Below are positions 1-12,696 of a stretch of DNA of 64,000 bases, piece after piece. The translations under genes were made by a program, and so were the position numbers. Within the stretch, counting starts at the first letter, position 1, and every line of letters begins with the position of its first letter. Source of the DNA: Epiperipatus broadwayi (taxonomy: Eukaryota > Onychophora > Udeonychophora > Euonychophora > Peripatidae); the NCBI GenBank assembly GCA_028023455.1, contig JAQFVV010012529.1, forward strand, positions 2,480,001 through 2,544,000, in the 5' to 3' direction. Below the pieces are notes generated by a model. It was given only the letters and a program-made list of their open reading frames with translations, had not been told where the DNA came from and searched no databases.

Positions 1-990
1 TCTGAAAACACTGCACCCAGGTCTTCTACTGTTGGTTTGTACATAGAATGGCCTTCTGAAGTCAGGGTGGTGTAGCATAATGGTGTGCAGGAAATTTTGC
101 TTGATGGTACTGACGTCTTGATTATGAACTATCATCCACTTCCACTTTTGATCCGTTTTTAGCAAGTTCACAAAGTTCATAGTTTCAGAGGTAAACCACG
201 GATAAAAACTTTGGTAGAAATTATATAATCCCAAAAGGGATTGGAGCTGTTTACGGTCTGAGGAGTCAGAAAATTCTCAATAGCATTCATCTTTTCAGGG
301 TGGACTTTTACCCTATGCTTGTTTATTATGTGACCTAAAAATGTTATCTCTTGGATTTACTCGGAAAAAGTTGATCATGATATTTTCACACTAGTACTCT
401 CTGAAGAACTGTTTCAGGCATTGCAAATGTTTCTTGATGTCCTTTGAGGCAATGATGATATCATTGATGTAGCATGGCATGTGTTGTTGCATGTTGTTTG
501 ACATTACTTGTTTTAGACATCGCATCAGCCCTGCCTCACTGTTGATGAGTTCAAATGGGACTCTTTTGAACATATGGGTGTAACCATAGTATCTAAAAGC
601 AATATACTTCCAGTCCTGCGGGTCTAAAACCATCTTCCAGTAGCTGGCAGTAAGGTCCAAGGTGGAAAATAATTTTCCCTACTAGCTGAATGAATATTTC
701 CTGTATGGGCAGAGGTGTATCTCTCTCAGGGATTGTTATGCTATTAAGACAGCGGGCATCAAAACAGCCACAGGTTCCCTATTTTTTTGACCACCATTAG
801 TGGGTTATTGTATGAGGATGAGCTATGCTCGATGATGTCCCATTCTATCATTTGTTTATTTGCATTTCCACTTCATTTTTATACTGGAAGGGAATTGGGT
901 AGGTCTTGGATTGAGCATAGGACTCTTCTTTGACCCATATACAGTGGGTATGTCCTGTTGTTACTGGGAATCTTCAAAAATATGAGTACT
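1..990 (-). pseudogene. Ty3/gypsy reverse transcriptase and RNase H start (element 1)
   Basis: Read on the minus strand, RT starts near 990-930 with YPIPFQYKNEVEMQI and continues with NNPLMVVKK (about 800). LDLTASYWKM follows at about 660-630, then FRYYGYTHMFKRVPF at 590-550 and the catalytic box as YINDIIIAS near 480-455. FLGHIINKH lies at about 330 and a thumb and RNase H start (HPDFRRPFYVQT) at about 60. The order of blocks is that of Ty3/gypsy RT. The catalytic box is YIND instead of YxDD, so the first aspartate is lost. Several stop codons and frame changes occur between blocks. The longest open stretch is 391-660. Confidence 0.88.
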
Positions 991-1149
991 CCAAGATTTC
1001 GTTCATATGGAGTTGGTTTCTGGGTTTTTGAATTTTGACCTCTCATATCTTGGTCGCGATTAGTGCCGGGTCAACAGTCTGAATGAGGCTTCTTTTTTCC
1101 ATCTGTAGATGACTGATTTCAAAATTGATACTTTCATTGTGTATCTGGT

Positions 1150-1460
1150 AGGTTCTTTTGGGTTAGTTGATAATGTATTGGTGTTGGGTCAGAAAATTGG
1201 ATCTGAGTACTATGTCATAAATTAGTCCTGGTGTCATCAGGAATATGTGGCCTATGGAAGTTTTTTTAAAACTAACCTCTGACCACACCTGATAATTCTC
1301 AGTTTTTTCATTTGCTAGGGTGCGTAATAGGGAGAGTCAAGAGTTGCATGATGGTGGTGTTGTCGGTGTTGTCTTCCTTGAGAGTATTTACCCATGTTTT
1401 TGATATGATCAATATCTGACTTCCGGAGTCTAATAAGGCCTTCATGCTTCAGGATCCAAC
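1150..1460 (-). pseudogene. Gypsy-type aspartic protease remnant (element 1)
   Basis: The minus strand at about 1445-1375 reads MKALLDSGSQILIIS followed by a conserved-looking hydrophobic segment. ALLDSG is the catalytic flap-side motif of retropepsins (D-S/T-G). It lies between gag and RT, as expected for Ty3/gypsy pol. The rest of the domain is degraded. In the family this enzyme cleaves the Gag-Pol polyprotein. Confidence 0.7.
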
Positions 1461-1469
1461 TCATACTTC

Positions 1470-2085
1470 TAATGTAGGTGATATATATTCATCATCTCCT
1501 TTTTGTGGTTACTCTTCTCATGAATAATCACATCCTCCAGGTGATTCCACTTGATGTTAACTTTCCCTTGACGCCTTAGTCTGGGATCAAGTTCCCATAG
1601 TTCACAGATGTCAGGAATCTTGTCATCTCTTCCACACTGGAGATTTGTACTACCAAGCATCATCCTTTGCAACCAAGCAGGCATATCGTATCTAATAGTA
1701 TGGATGATGTGGGTATCGGAATATGCAAATGCTGTAAGTGACCTGAACTTAGCCACTTGGCGCAAGAAAAACTGATGATGACTTTCTTGGTAATTCACAT
1801 CATATTTTTCTGTCATCAGAGTATTAAAATGCCTTCCTGATGTTCTTCACTCCAAAAGCTCTTCAATAAGGCTGTACTACTTTCTTTAAATGTGGCTGGT
1901 TTCTTTCCCAGTGAACACCACCAATCCTTTGCGGTTGCCTTTAAGTAATAACTGGCAAGAATCACCTGCTCAATATCACTAGCTGGATGAAAATAAAACA
2001 ATTTTTTAAACTCTGAAGATGTTCTTGGGGTTTATCTCCTGGCTTTTTATGAACATATGTATTTTCACTAAACAATTGGACGAAA
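1470..2085 (-). pseudogene. Gypsy-type Gag remnant (element 1)
   Basis: Two adjoining frames (about 2001-1816 and 1816-1469) plus an upstream piece to about 2085 read as a retrotransposon capsid. Hallmarks are a PGDKPQEHLQSLK segment, then ASYYLKATAKDWW with the alanine-x-x-tryptophan-tryptophan pattern of gypsy capsids. The gag at 31483-32131 has the equivalent ASNHLVGIAWEWW. No CCHC zinc knuckle is visible in the remaining C-terminal part, which is rich in basic residues. The two frames overlap at the 1816 boundary, so at least one indel has split the gene. The family role is packaging of the element RNA into particles; this copy is broken. Confidence 0.72.
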
Positions 2086-2100
2086 TTACTACTGCTTTGA

Positions 2101-5100
2101 TTGCCAACCTTGATATTTTATTTATCTAACAGGATATCCAGCCTTCCCCCCATCTTCAACTATCTTCTGCCCTACTATTTAGGTTGCTCTCCCATAATTT
2201 CTTTATTTAACCTGCCATTTCTCATTGATTGCTGCCTACATCGTCTATATAGAATAAAATATAATATATCTAAGCATGAATACATAAATATAGAAAGTGA
2301 TGAAAAAAGAAAATTACCCTGTTACTTGACTTTTCACTCTCCATCTTGTCTCGGTTGTTTTTCTGTACCTAGAATAGACTCAAAGTTTTATTATTTACTG
2401 GTTATTATTATCTGACATTATATATACCTGTACTGAGATACAAATTATAAATGAAATCGATTCTCTATGTATAACCCATTTCATCCGGGCTCAAATCTAA
2501 ATTTTTAAATTCTGTGCTTTAAACTAAAACCTGTTGGCAAATTTATATCAAGGCACCAACCAACGGGGTTACTCATGTACAAGTAATAGATGGGTCACTC
2601 AATTCAAGAAATATGCATTTTGTAAGAATTATCTTATTTTATAAAATGTACTGATAGTTACATCTTTCTTTTTACATATATACAATATAATATTGTGAAC
2701 ATTTGAACAGGTAAATACATTGTTACAACCTATAAAAAGACATTTTTATATACATATGACATTAATCAAGGCTCTATAATTGGATGTACAAACCTGAGGA
2801 AAAAAATTATACACATATACCTAGTGATCTCTTCAGGGTGTGGAAATAATTAACAGCCCCATGATTGGTAGTACAAGCCTGGGGAAAAAATCCATTGGGC
2901 TGGATGAAAATGTATGACAATCCAACACGATTCAGAATCTGAGCAAAAGTACACCGAATCCGCTCGTGCCAGAGATATACAGGTCAGGAGCAATCATGAA
3001 TCCTAACCTATTTGCCCATTTTCCAAATCTATAACACTACAGATAACACCTGTGGTGACAATGCAAATTCTTTATTTCCGGGACCGGTGCAATAGCACAA
3101 AACATGAAATCTGGTTTGATGATGATCAATGAGCCATTGAGTGAACCCAGCAGACAATTTAAAAGACATATATAAATAAGCTTGTATTATTTAATGAAGA
3201 TTCGAACGCACTGGATTAAATTTATATATAAAGATTTATTATAAAAAAACGTGATTAAACGCAATTATATAGTTACCAACTTCACGCATATAAGTCTCAT
3301 TTATTTACAAATATTTGAAAATAATGTTTAAGTTATTTATAGAGTAACATATATAGGCATCATGCGGTATTACAATATCAACTTTTGTTCAGGAGTCATA
3401 TTTTATTTCCTTTTATACAAGCGGTTTATCTGGGTGGTCGGTGGACATTATACAAGTTGAAGAATCTTACATATATTTAATAATACGGGGTTCTGCTATT
3501 TCTTTAATTCTGACATTTTGCCCATAGTATTATAATATATAAATTTATAAAGGATTATTGCATCTATTTCGAACATATCAAGAGAATACCTCAGTATTTA
3601 TAAGTATGCTAAGAGAAATATTTTATTATTCATTTTACATATTTTAACGATATTAAATATTTAATGAAACTTTAGATATGGGAATGGTTTATTTGAAAGA
3701 GGGGAGCAGTTTCAGCAAGGTTGGTTATGAAATTCCAATGGAGAGCAATTAAATATGCAAATGATTCATTATACCATATCATTACAATTTATTTTATTAA
3801 ACAGGCGAGGAAAGTTAACTATAAAGAATTGCAGGACTAACTTATATGTCAGTGAAAGTAAAGGCGGCATCTTTGGCTGATAGACTACTTCATCATTGTT
3901 TTAACAGGTGAGGGTATGATCGGGCTTCGGGCAGATTGATACATTATGGAGAGGTAGATAGGAAGTTGCTATGGTCCGATGTATGACAACCCATGTAGAG
4001 TTTTTGTTATATTATCTCACTTGTTCCAGGGCATAAATGTATATCCCTGTTTTGAACAAGAATATGAAACAAGACAAGAGACTTCATGATCCTGCGGAGC
4101 GATGGTATGGATGGAACAGATCAAAATAAAATGTAAATCATTAATTAATTCTGACATTCTAGCAACGCGAACATTAAAAAAATAAAGCCTGAAATAGTTT
4201 AATAGATTTCTTAACGATATGTTTTAAATAATGACTCATATAATATGTAATGATAATTAATAAGCAAAGAAAATTTTAACTGCTGAAGCATACATCTCCC
4301 CCACCTTCTTAAATCACTTTTGTTTAATTTAAGAATAAAAAAACAAATTAACCAGAATTTTAGCGATGATTTAAAAATAAAACAAAACAGACACTAAATC
4401 CACCCAGATTGGAAAATTATATTTATAAGTATTCTGAATGCTTTATTTATTAGACAGAAAACTCAACCTTACGAGCTATTTTATAAATGAATAAAAAATC
4501 AAATAATTAATGATTTCCCCCCCTTTTTGGAGCGGGATTAAAACAGACATGAAGCTCATGAGATTGGGTTTGATTGACCATATAAAAATATTAACAATTA
4601 TAAATTACTACCACACTAAAATACTTATTTAGTAAGAAGCGTGAGTTGGATTTGTAAGGATACATTATGATTAATTAGGGTTATAGAGAATCGATGTACA
4701 GCAATGATATCATTATTTTAAATTACTCGCTGGTCAGCAAGTTAAAATATAGAGAAAACATTACAAAGAAAAGCATTAATTTTAATTTACTAATTATAAA
4801 CAGAGGAAGGTGACTAGTCTTGGAATTATTATCTCATAATTTTCTGGAGCAACCATACGGATGGATCCGATCATGATGCAGCATTTTTTGATTTTCGGAA
4901 CAGGCAGGTTTTGATTAGTATAAATACATTTCTTCTTGGCCTCTTTACTTTTCTAACTGCTCGGGCACTTCTGAATGGTCGGAGTTCAGTTGTGGCATGG
5001 CGAGGAGATGGTCTCAGAGACTTGGAAAGGTGGCTTGTGTCCCTCTACTTGAACAACATTACAGAAATTCAACTGGCACGGAATATGTTGGCAACAGCAT

Positions 5101-6039
5101 ATAAAACTCTTTACTTTTTTTTCTAATAAATTTGGCCCCATTTATACTCTTACAAAACTATTTGAAGAATGCTCTTAGTTCACTACCTGAGACCATATCC
5201 AATAGACCTTTTTAACCCCATAGTCGAGAATATGACAATGTTGATAAGGCCTGGCAATCTGTTTGTGAACTTTCTTATAAACATTGTAAATTTCCATTAG
5301 AGGTTATTAATGAAAGTTACAAGAAATTTCAATTTAAAGTAAAAATTTTATAATTAGACTTATTGGCTTCCACATTTTTGTACAATTGAAATAGTGAACG
5401 ATTTCCAGAACCTTCTCGTCAACTGCATTTCCTTTTTGCCATTTTGGTACATTTTCATATAAATTTAAGATACATATATTAAAATAAATAATATATTGTA
5501 CCTATATTGATATAGGCACATATAATTTTATCTAAAATTATATTATTAAAATAATCTTTCGTTAAAGAAAAACATAAAATTAAATGTTGAAGAGTTTATT
5601 CAGTTTGTTTTTGAAAGAGATAAAAATCAAATAGTTTTCTAGCGTTAGTTTTGAAATAAAAAAGCTACAATTAATTAATCAGAAGGGGAGAGGGGTGTTT
5701 CGTTAGAGAAATTAAACTAAGGGTTATAAAAGGAAGAAAAGAGTTTTATTAGTATTCGTAAAAATATAATTTAAAAAGTTAAAACATACAAATCCCTTTT
5801 CATTCAAGTTTAATTAAAGAAAAAATAATATTAAAACTAAATAGTAAATTGTATTAAAAATATATGTGCGTATATATGTGCGATTTGTAAATAAATAAAA
5901 TGTATGCGAAATAAAAGAAGATTATCATTAAAAACACGGCAATGGCTATTAATAAAATAAAACAACACGTTTTATTGCATGGCTATTACTAATTAAGCAA
6001 TCTTCCAAAACACGTTTATCAAATGATTATCACTGGAAT
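2101..6039. other. AT-rich non-coding stretch
   Basis: No gene is supported. Short open frames (for example 2101-2415 and 4911-5126 on the plus strand) have no recognisable domains. The segment at 4850-5110 is GC-richer than its surroundings and could be an old insertion. A phrase of about 30 bp ending in CCTGRGGAAAAAA recurs at about 2776-2806 and 2860-2890. Confidence 0.5.
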
Positions 6040-7126
6040 TTGACAACAGATCTTTGCCGGAGATATTAGAAAGACAACAAGGCACAGGTATAAATAGACT
6101 TTTATCGGACAGTAGTCAGTACACAAATTAGTTGAGTGAGTGCAGTTCACAAAGTAATTGAGTAGTGCATTTCAGAAATTAATTGAGCAGTTAACAAACA
6201 AAATGCAGTGTTGAGAAGATCTTGGGAACGCACGTTTATCTCCAGTCCAGATGTCCTAGAAAACAGCAGATCTTCCCGTGAAATAATGTCAGCTTAACAT
6301 CTTAGAAAATCTCCATCAGTATCTAATTGTCTCCAATAGTAATAATCGTGAATAATAAGGAAACTCATCAAGGAAACGTCCCAGCCAGCTGGAAGCATTC
6401 ATACTGGAAGAAACAACAAACAAGAAGAAAACAAAGTGTTAAATCTACGTTCAAAATCCTAGGTAAAACATTTGCTTATTTTCGTTTATACTGTAATAGC
6501 CATTGCATTTCAGTAATTCGTGTGAATCCTCCAAGAGTCTAATTATATGAACTCGATATCATACATAAATGAACTATTGATATGTGTGTTTAAATTTCAA
6601 ATGCTATGTAATACTTTATTATTATTATGTGTGTGCATGAGTTAATATGTGTGTGATCCTTATATCAATATTATTGGTTAAATTAGATAAATACCAGTGT
6701 TCAGTTATGAAAATATACAAGAATATTTAACCCTTTTCCAGTGTTCCAATAATAAAATATAGCGGTTTAATATTTAAACTAGTTTAGAAATGTTAATTTA
6801 AAAATATGCGTGTGTTTTTATTAGAATTATAAAATGTGTAAATTTAGTAAATCAATGTTAGTTAATAAATTGTCTTTAAAATTAAACTTTATTTGTCGGT
6901 CAATTCTTTTTATCAATTCTTTTACCAAATTCTTTTATCAATCTCTTTTATAAATTCCTTTTACAATTCCCTTTTATCAAGTCTTTTAACCACTAATTAA
7001 GTATAATCTATTAGTGATTACAAACAACTGAGCTAGTCGTGGATTTAGGCGTTGAGTTAGTGACCACTGTTCAAAGTGCGTTGTCTATTCTTTTAGTATT
7101 CTTTTAGAATAAGCAGCTGGCGCCCG
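6040..7126 (+). mobile_element. Orphan LTR-like segment with promoter and PBS-like motif
   Basis: The segment has the parts of an LTR 5' end in order. A TATAAATAG box lies at 6089-6097, a TCAGTA initiator at 6116-6121, and three imperfect repeats of a TTGAG-rich phrase at about 6125-6200. AATAAA-type signals fall in the 6740-6900 range, and TGGCGCCCG at 7118-7126 is preceded by AAGCAGC. TGGCGCCCG is the complement of the 3' end of tRNA-Lys in many animals and starts the primer-binding site of numerous retroelements. Only nine bases match that tRNA. I cannot define the left end or a matching second LTR, and no gag follows, so this may be a truncated 5' end or a coincidence. Confidence 0.42.
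6089..6121 (+). promoter_or_regulatory. TATA box plus initiator of the LTR-like segment
   Basis: TATAAATAG (6089-6097) is followed by TCAGTA (6116-6121). The presumed +1 A at 6118 is 29 bases from the first T of the TATA box, the standard Pol II spacing. Confidence 0.5.
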
Positions 7127-7689
7127 TGTTTATACACAAACAAAAAAAAGTTCTTTGAACTTGGTGTTGAACTCAACAGCCGAGAAGAAGCTATGTCCTG
7201 GAAATGTAACGCTAGTTATATACTTTATAGCTATCGTTTGGGCATACATACTCTCCGAGTATGTTCTTCTCTGCCTAAGAGGCCGGTGTTTCGAATGCAC
7301 ATATTCGAAAATGGTTCAATATATAAAATTACAATATTTTATTTTATAAGATTAAAAACAATATTGCCCTCCTCCTTCCTTTTACATATATATGTCAGTA
7401 TACACACGAATAATTTTCAAATATTTTAGCATATTTTTTGCATTCATGTGTGTGTAAACGTAATGCCATTATATATATATATATATATAACTTATACATT
7501 ATTTTACCATGTGGAGTGAATTCAAACCTTGTTGGTGGATTGGTTATGTTAGATAAAACATAAAGCTCAATCTACATAGGAGATTGACTGCTTCAATATA
7601 TAATTTTATAATATTTGGAATGCTTATATAAAACACATATTATTTGAGTTTAATGTCTTCAATTACAGCATTTAAATACTTAATATAGG

Positions 7690-9195
7690 TAGTCATCATC
7701 ATCATCATTGTCAACTGTTATCAATCCTCTGCCTGATGAAGGTCTGTCCAACTTTAATCCATCTCCGATTTCTAGCCTTTTCTTTACATCACCCATCACA
7801 CACGTGGTCTGTTTCTGGATTTTTATAATTTCTTGGAATCTATTTTAAGATTTCAATTGCCCATCTATTATCATCTTTTTTAGCAATACTCCAGCCCAAC
7901 TCCACTTCAGTCTCTTAATTCTTGCAATGATGTCAGTAACACATGTTTGTTCTCTTACCTATATATTGTGTTTTCTATCTCTTCTTGTTACTTCTAACAT
8001 GCATCTCTCTTTACTTCTTTGAGTAGTCTGGAGTCTCTGTATTGCTCTTCTGTTAAGTGTCCAAATCTCAGATTCATAAGTAAAATGTAGTAAAACTTAT
8101 TTATTACAAATCTTCCTTTTCAAACTCAGGTGTATTTCCTTTTAATATCAAGTTATTTCTATCATATTTCCTTTTAATATTAAGTTATTTCTACCAAAAG
8201 TACTCCAACCAAGTCTAATTCTATGATTAATTTAATTTATTATATTTCCCTCTGTAGTAATAATCTGATTAAAGTATTTATAATTGCTAACTTCTTCCAC
8301 CTCATCATTATCAATCTTTATTTCCATTTTTTGAGCAAATCCATTGAATATTATTTTATAGTCTTGTTAAGATTAACCTTTAGTTTTACTTTCTTACTTT
8401 CATCTGATAACTCTTGCCACATTTCCTGAAGCTCTGAACCATTATTTTCTAAAATACTACATTATCTGCAAAATCTAAATGACTTAACTAATCTTCATTT
8501 AATTTTATTCCTTTTGTTTCTCATTTTAATTCACAAAATACTTCTTGAAGCATTATTGTAAAACATTTTGCAGGTATGGAGTCACTCTGTTTTACAATGT
8601 TAACCCTCCTATTATCATTATGTAATCTAATTGTTGCTGTTGCATTTTTTAAAAAATATTTTTCAGAATATGACAGTATTCTGGGTCTATACCTTGATAA
8701 TCCAATGCTTTAATCATTGAAGAAATGCTTATAAAATCAAAAACCTTTTTATAATCTACAAATCCAAAGCATAATGGCAACTTATATTCATTGTTTTTTT
8801 TTATAACTTCTCTCAATACTTGGATATGATCCACTATACTAAAACCACTTTTAAATCCAGCTTGTTCTTTTGACTGGTTGAAATACAAAGTTCTCTGTAG
8901 ACAAGTTGTAATTATCTTGATAAAAATTTTGTATAAAACTGATAAACCACTGATAGGTCTGTAATTTCTAATATCTTCTTTATCATCTTTTTTAAATATT
9001 AATATTAATACTGTATTCTTCCAATCGTCTGATACATCTTTATCATTTATATATTTGGTATATAACTTTGCCAATTCTTTTTATATTTCTTCTCCTGCTT
9101 CTTTTAAGATATCAATTGTAATTTCATCTTTACCTGGAGCTTTTCTCTTCTTCATAAATTTAATTGCATTTCTTCTTCATTTAAAATCCTGTGCA
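7690..9195 (-). mobile_element. RTE-clade non-LTR retrotransposon, 5'-truncated
   Basis: The minus strand carries the 3' half of an RTE-type LINE. From high to low coordinates it runs KKRKAPGKDEI (about 9160), NYRPISGLSVLYKIF (about 8965), AGFKSGFSIVDHI (about 8850), FGFVDYKKVFDF (about 8755), the catalytic box as FADN (8461-8472), and a C-terminal RREQT..TDIIARIKRLKW-like region (about 7940-7890). It ends in a TGATGATGATGATGA-type tail (plus strand CATCATCATCATCATT, 7694-7709); short trinucleotide tails are typical of RTE 3' ends. The endonuclease and N-terminal RT are missing, as expected from incomplete reverse transcription. No target duplication was identified. Confidence 0.87.
8649..9170 (-). 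pseudogene. RTE reverse transcriptase fragment
   Basis: The longest open part (8649-9074, 141 codons) covers RT blocks from the palm start to just before the FADD box, with NYRPISGLS and FVDYKKVFDF clearly readable. These blocks match the RT often annotated in animal genomes as craniofacial development protein 2-like, which is an RTE LINE product. An in-frame stop at about 9080 separates it from the upstream KAPGKDEI block. Downstream frames continue with stops, and the catalytic box is FADN with the second aspartate lost. It is not functional. A 32-bp tandem duplication (about 8134-8197) lies in the C-terminal region. Confidence 0.85.
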
Positions 9196-11840
9196 ATTTA
9201 GAAGATATAGCTTGTATCTTAAGGTTAATAAATTTGTAAATAAATATCTTGCCAGTGATTGAAAGAGAATTTTTTTTTGTTTTCTATTTTTTATATCAAT
9301 TAAAATTGATTTATCAGTATAAAAAAAATGTAAGAGCAAATTAAAATAATCATTTTTTTGTGTAAAGTAAAATAATAATATAATAATTTTATGCAATTAT
9401 TAATTATATTATTTGCAAAGCATAATTTATATATGCAAATCAAATAATTTAAAGCACTCCGTAAAATTCTATCATTGTTTCATTCTAATGTATTTGTATT
9501 TTTATTTATGTAATTTTAAATATTATTAAATTAACTTTGTTTAAAGTTTTTTTCATAATATTTCAATTTTTAGTTATTTATAAATTATTTCGTAAATCAA
9601 ATAGTTTTTATAATATATTATAAAATAGTAATACTTTTGCACAGTTATAAAGACTAAGAAATCTTATATATGTTTAATTATCAAAAATATTTTATTCTTT
9701 GAACTATTACTCACTTTAATTAGTTTGTTAATCAATGTTTTAACTGTGCAGTTTAATATAGTGTTTGGGTAATGATCTCAAGAGCTAAGGATTTATGGAT
9801 CAAAGCCCAATCTGTCGTTTTTATTGCTTGAACATCACAATTTTCTGAGCAATAAAGCAATGGTTTTTTTTTGTTCTATTACTAAATCAAACATTTCATA
9901 TAATAGATCATTTTAAAATAAATAATTAAACTTTTTGTGATAAGTAAGAAACTTGGTTTTGTTTGATTTAAATGTTTTTATACTCGCTTATACCTCAAAA
10001 AAAAAAAAAAAGTTTTGTGCATGCATTTTTTTGTATCAATTTTCTAATATAAACTTTAATTCACTGTAATTTTAGATTTAAGTATTTTACCAAATTATAA
10101 TTAAGTTAAAGTTTTAATTTATTATAGAGCATAATTGATTATGATTAGGTATTAGTGCCAAATTTCAATAATGTTAATAATTTATTCAGACAGTTTCTAA
10201 ATTGTAGCTTCCATTCTCTATATGTATAACAGTCAAAATATGTATTTTAATATTATGACATCAAAGAACAACGTACATGCATAAAATTAAAACATTTTAT
10301 TATATTTATTTACATATATTATTTCTCTTCCCTAAGAAATTCTAGCTTTGCTTTTACAATACTTTTTGTTGCTAAAAACTTTTATTTATTATCATTTATG
10401 TTCACCATTTTTCTTTAAAAATCCACACTAGTAAAGCTTTCTTTGGAGTATAGAATACCTTGAATTTTTATTTTTACCTTCTTTTTTTTCTTTCTATGAT
10501 TCCTATTTTTTTTAATTTTTATTCTTATTACATTTTTTCAATATTTATATTTGATGATATAAAATATTTATTTTGAATTATTATTGATATATCATTATGA
10601 TTTTTTTTTATTTTTGTTTTTGTGGAATAATATTAATATTTGTATTTTTTTCCATTGTAATACCATCGATTGGCTTGAGATAAATATTTTTTCAAGATAA
10701 ATTTTTTATATATTCATCTTTGAATGAATATTTGATATTTGTAATTTTTTTTTTTTTTAGTTTACTTAATTTCATTCTATTTATTTAAGTATCTGATAAA
10801 TAATTGTTAAGAGTGTGAGAATATGTTTAAAATTTAATAAGCTAATTAAACCAGTCAATTAAATTTAATTGTTTGCCTAAGTGTGTTGTTACCTCTTTTA
10901 GTAAGAGTTATTGATCAAGAATATTATGGATTATATCTGAACCATCTGAGATAAAGATTATATGTATAGTATTAATGTCATTTATGTTCTTTATTACTTT
11001 TTACAATGCTTTTTACAACCCACTATTGAAACAGTAAGGTCTGCTTTGCAGATCTTTGTTTCACCTTTTCTCACCTATTTCCTACCCTCATACCTTAGTT
11101 TGAACCCCAATCTATCGTAGTGGGTCTGCAATACGCTTATATACTGAAAATCCTGCCTAATTTTAAACCACGAGTATAATGCTCATAATATATATATAAC
11201 TCATTCCCAAATAAATAGAATAGGTGCACCAATAGAATATTATGGATTATATATGTGTTCACATAATTTCGATTTATTTAAAAGTAGGTTATATAGGTCA
11301 TAATTGCGCACACACTATGATATGCATTTTAAAACTTATATCAAAATTATAAATTGTTAATTAAAATTATTTTGTTTGAATCTATTTACAAAAATATATT
11401 ACAGTCGTAATATATTTTTGATTTAAAATAAAATTCATATTCATTTCGTAAATAGATTTAAATATTGCAAATTAAAAAGAAAAATAATTTTCTTTTAATT
11501 TAATAAAAGTCATTCCAAATATTTCTGTTAAAATAAATGAGGGACAATAGTTTAATTATTTAATGTTATAGAAGCTTATCTAAAAATACAGCAGATGTCC
11601 ACTTAAGGTTTTTTTTAATTAGTAAAAGTAATTTTTAATTAAATCTAGTTTGTAATTCGAATATCGACAAGGAAATTAACAATAGAAATTAATTAAAATT
11701 TTGTTGAATTCCTTTAGACATTCGGATGGGTTTAATTACAGCTGATAAGTCCGATATATTTTGTAATGCTCCAGGGCAGTTCTATTGTTTATTTCCACTA
11801 TAAAAAGGAGGGTTTTCTTTTGTTCTCCATTCTGGTCATT
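9196..11840. other. Extremely AT-rich non-coding stretch
   Basis: Long A/T runs and no open frame with recognisable domains. Nothing is supportable apart from homopolymers, for example an A run at about 9999-10012. Confidence 0.5.
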
Positions 11841-11927
11841 TGCTGATGAAATGTTTCTAACCAAAATTATTCTAGTTTTTGCTGATGAAATGTTTCTAAC
11901 CAAAATTATTCTGGTGTTGCTAATGAA
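11841..11927. repeat. 39-bp tandem repeat, two full copies and a partial third
   Basis: A unit starting TGCTGATGAAATGTTTCTAA occurs at 11841 and 11880, and a diverged start TGCTAATGAA is at 11918. The period is 38-39 bp. It contains CTGATGA but no GAAA in a hammerhead-compatible place. Confidence 0.8.
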
Positions 11928-11969
11928 ATGAATCGAGTGATATTCTAGTAAAACATTCTTCAAAATATA

Positions 11970-12220
11970 TTTTCCTGAGATTTTAGCTACGTGCCTGCAA
12001 ACTTAGATTTGAAGCCGAGTTTTCGTCTCCAAATTAATTCACCATGTTTACCATACAAATTGCTAACCTTGACATGTCGGAGTAGAGCTGGCGAAGGCTA
12101 TTTCCCTCAGGAATGGCCGGCTGCTGCTCTAGATCATCGAAAGCTATCACGTAAGGAACCCCGGAACTGCTGCTGCTGCCAAAAATATGAACAATTCCAG
12201 ATTTTGCTGCTGAATTGATA
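11970..12220. other. GC-richer islet, unidentified
   Basis: Base composition rises relative to the flanks and a 75-codon plus-strand frame runs through (11991-12218). It ends in a run of cysteine codons from CTGCTGCTG-type repeats. No domain is recognised. It may be an old element fragment or an exon remnant; I make no coding call. Confidence 0.25.
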
Positions 12221-12586
12221 AAACCTGCCGACCATCAATCTATCTGCAAATGCTTCTCCAGAGGTAACCTAAATTAACCCAAGAGCTCTTGTGATTCCTA
12301 ACTAACATGCTATAGCTATTTTAAATTGTTTTTCTTTTATGTCATATAACTTCATTATGTATTCTTTTAACGTGTTCTAATATAATCAACAGTTTGCTCT
12401 CTATCCTTGGGTTAATATTTTCTATTTATTAAGCTTTCTTTTATTTTATTATGATAATGTGTCAGAATCGTCTTTGGCTGAGTGAATTATTCCCTTCGTT
12501 GAAAGTAAGACGCCGCTATTAAGGCATATTTTAAATTTATAAATAATTCCCAATTTTATTATCTCCCAAATCACTCGTTCGAGGGC

Positions 12587-12696
12587 GATTCTAATCTTTA
12601 ATATATATAATAATCACATAGTTTAAAATCTACATGTTATTGATTCTAATCTTTAATATATATAATAATCACATAGTTTAAAATCTACATGTTATT
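12587..12696. repeat. Perfect 55-bp tandem duplication
   Basis: Two adjacent copies start GATTCTAATCTTTAATATAT at 12587 and 12642 and are essentially identical, with a third truncated start at 12697. Near identity suggests a recent slippage or unequal exchange. Confidence 0.92.

Larger units (their letters stand above)
1..2100 (-). mobile_element. Ty3/gypsy LTR retrotransposon 1, internal region, decayed and cut by the window edge
   Basis: On the minus strand the order is gag (about 2085-1470), an aspartic protease with a DSG triad (1422-1430), RT (about 990-240) and the beginning of RNase H (about 100-1). This is the Ty3/gypsy order; integrase and the 3' LTR would lie left of position 1. 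Stops and frameshifts are frequent, so no protein can be made. Gag and RT resemble those of the element at 26679-34011, suggesting the same lineage. No LTR could be located upstream of gag (right of 2100) and no primer-binding site is obvious there. Confidence 0.88.

Noticed and set aside
2101-2415. 104-codon plus-strand open frame next to gypsy gag
   Set aside because: Hydrophobic, low-complexity translation without a recognisable domain in AT-rich DNA; no splice or promoter context.
4911-5126. 71-codon plus-strand frame in a GC-richer patch
   Set aside because: It begins at a valine-like context without a promoter, shows no known motif and ends in a phenylalanine run from a T tract.
11841-11927. 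CTGATGA in tandem repeats considered as hammerhead cores
   Set aside because: No GAAA at a compatible distance and no flanking stem I pairing.
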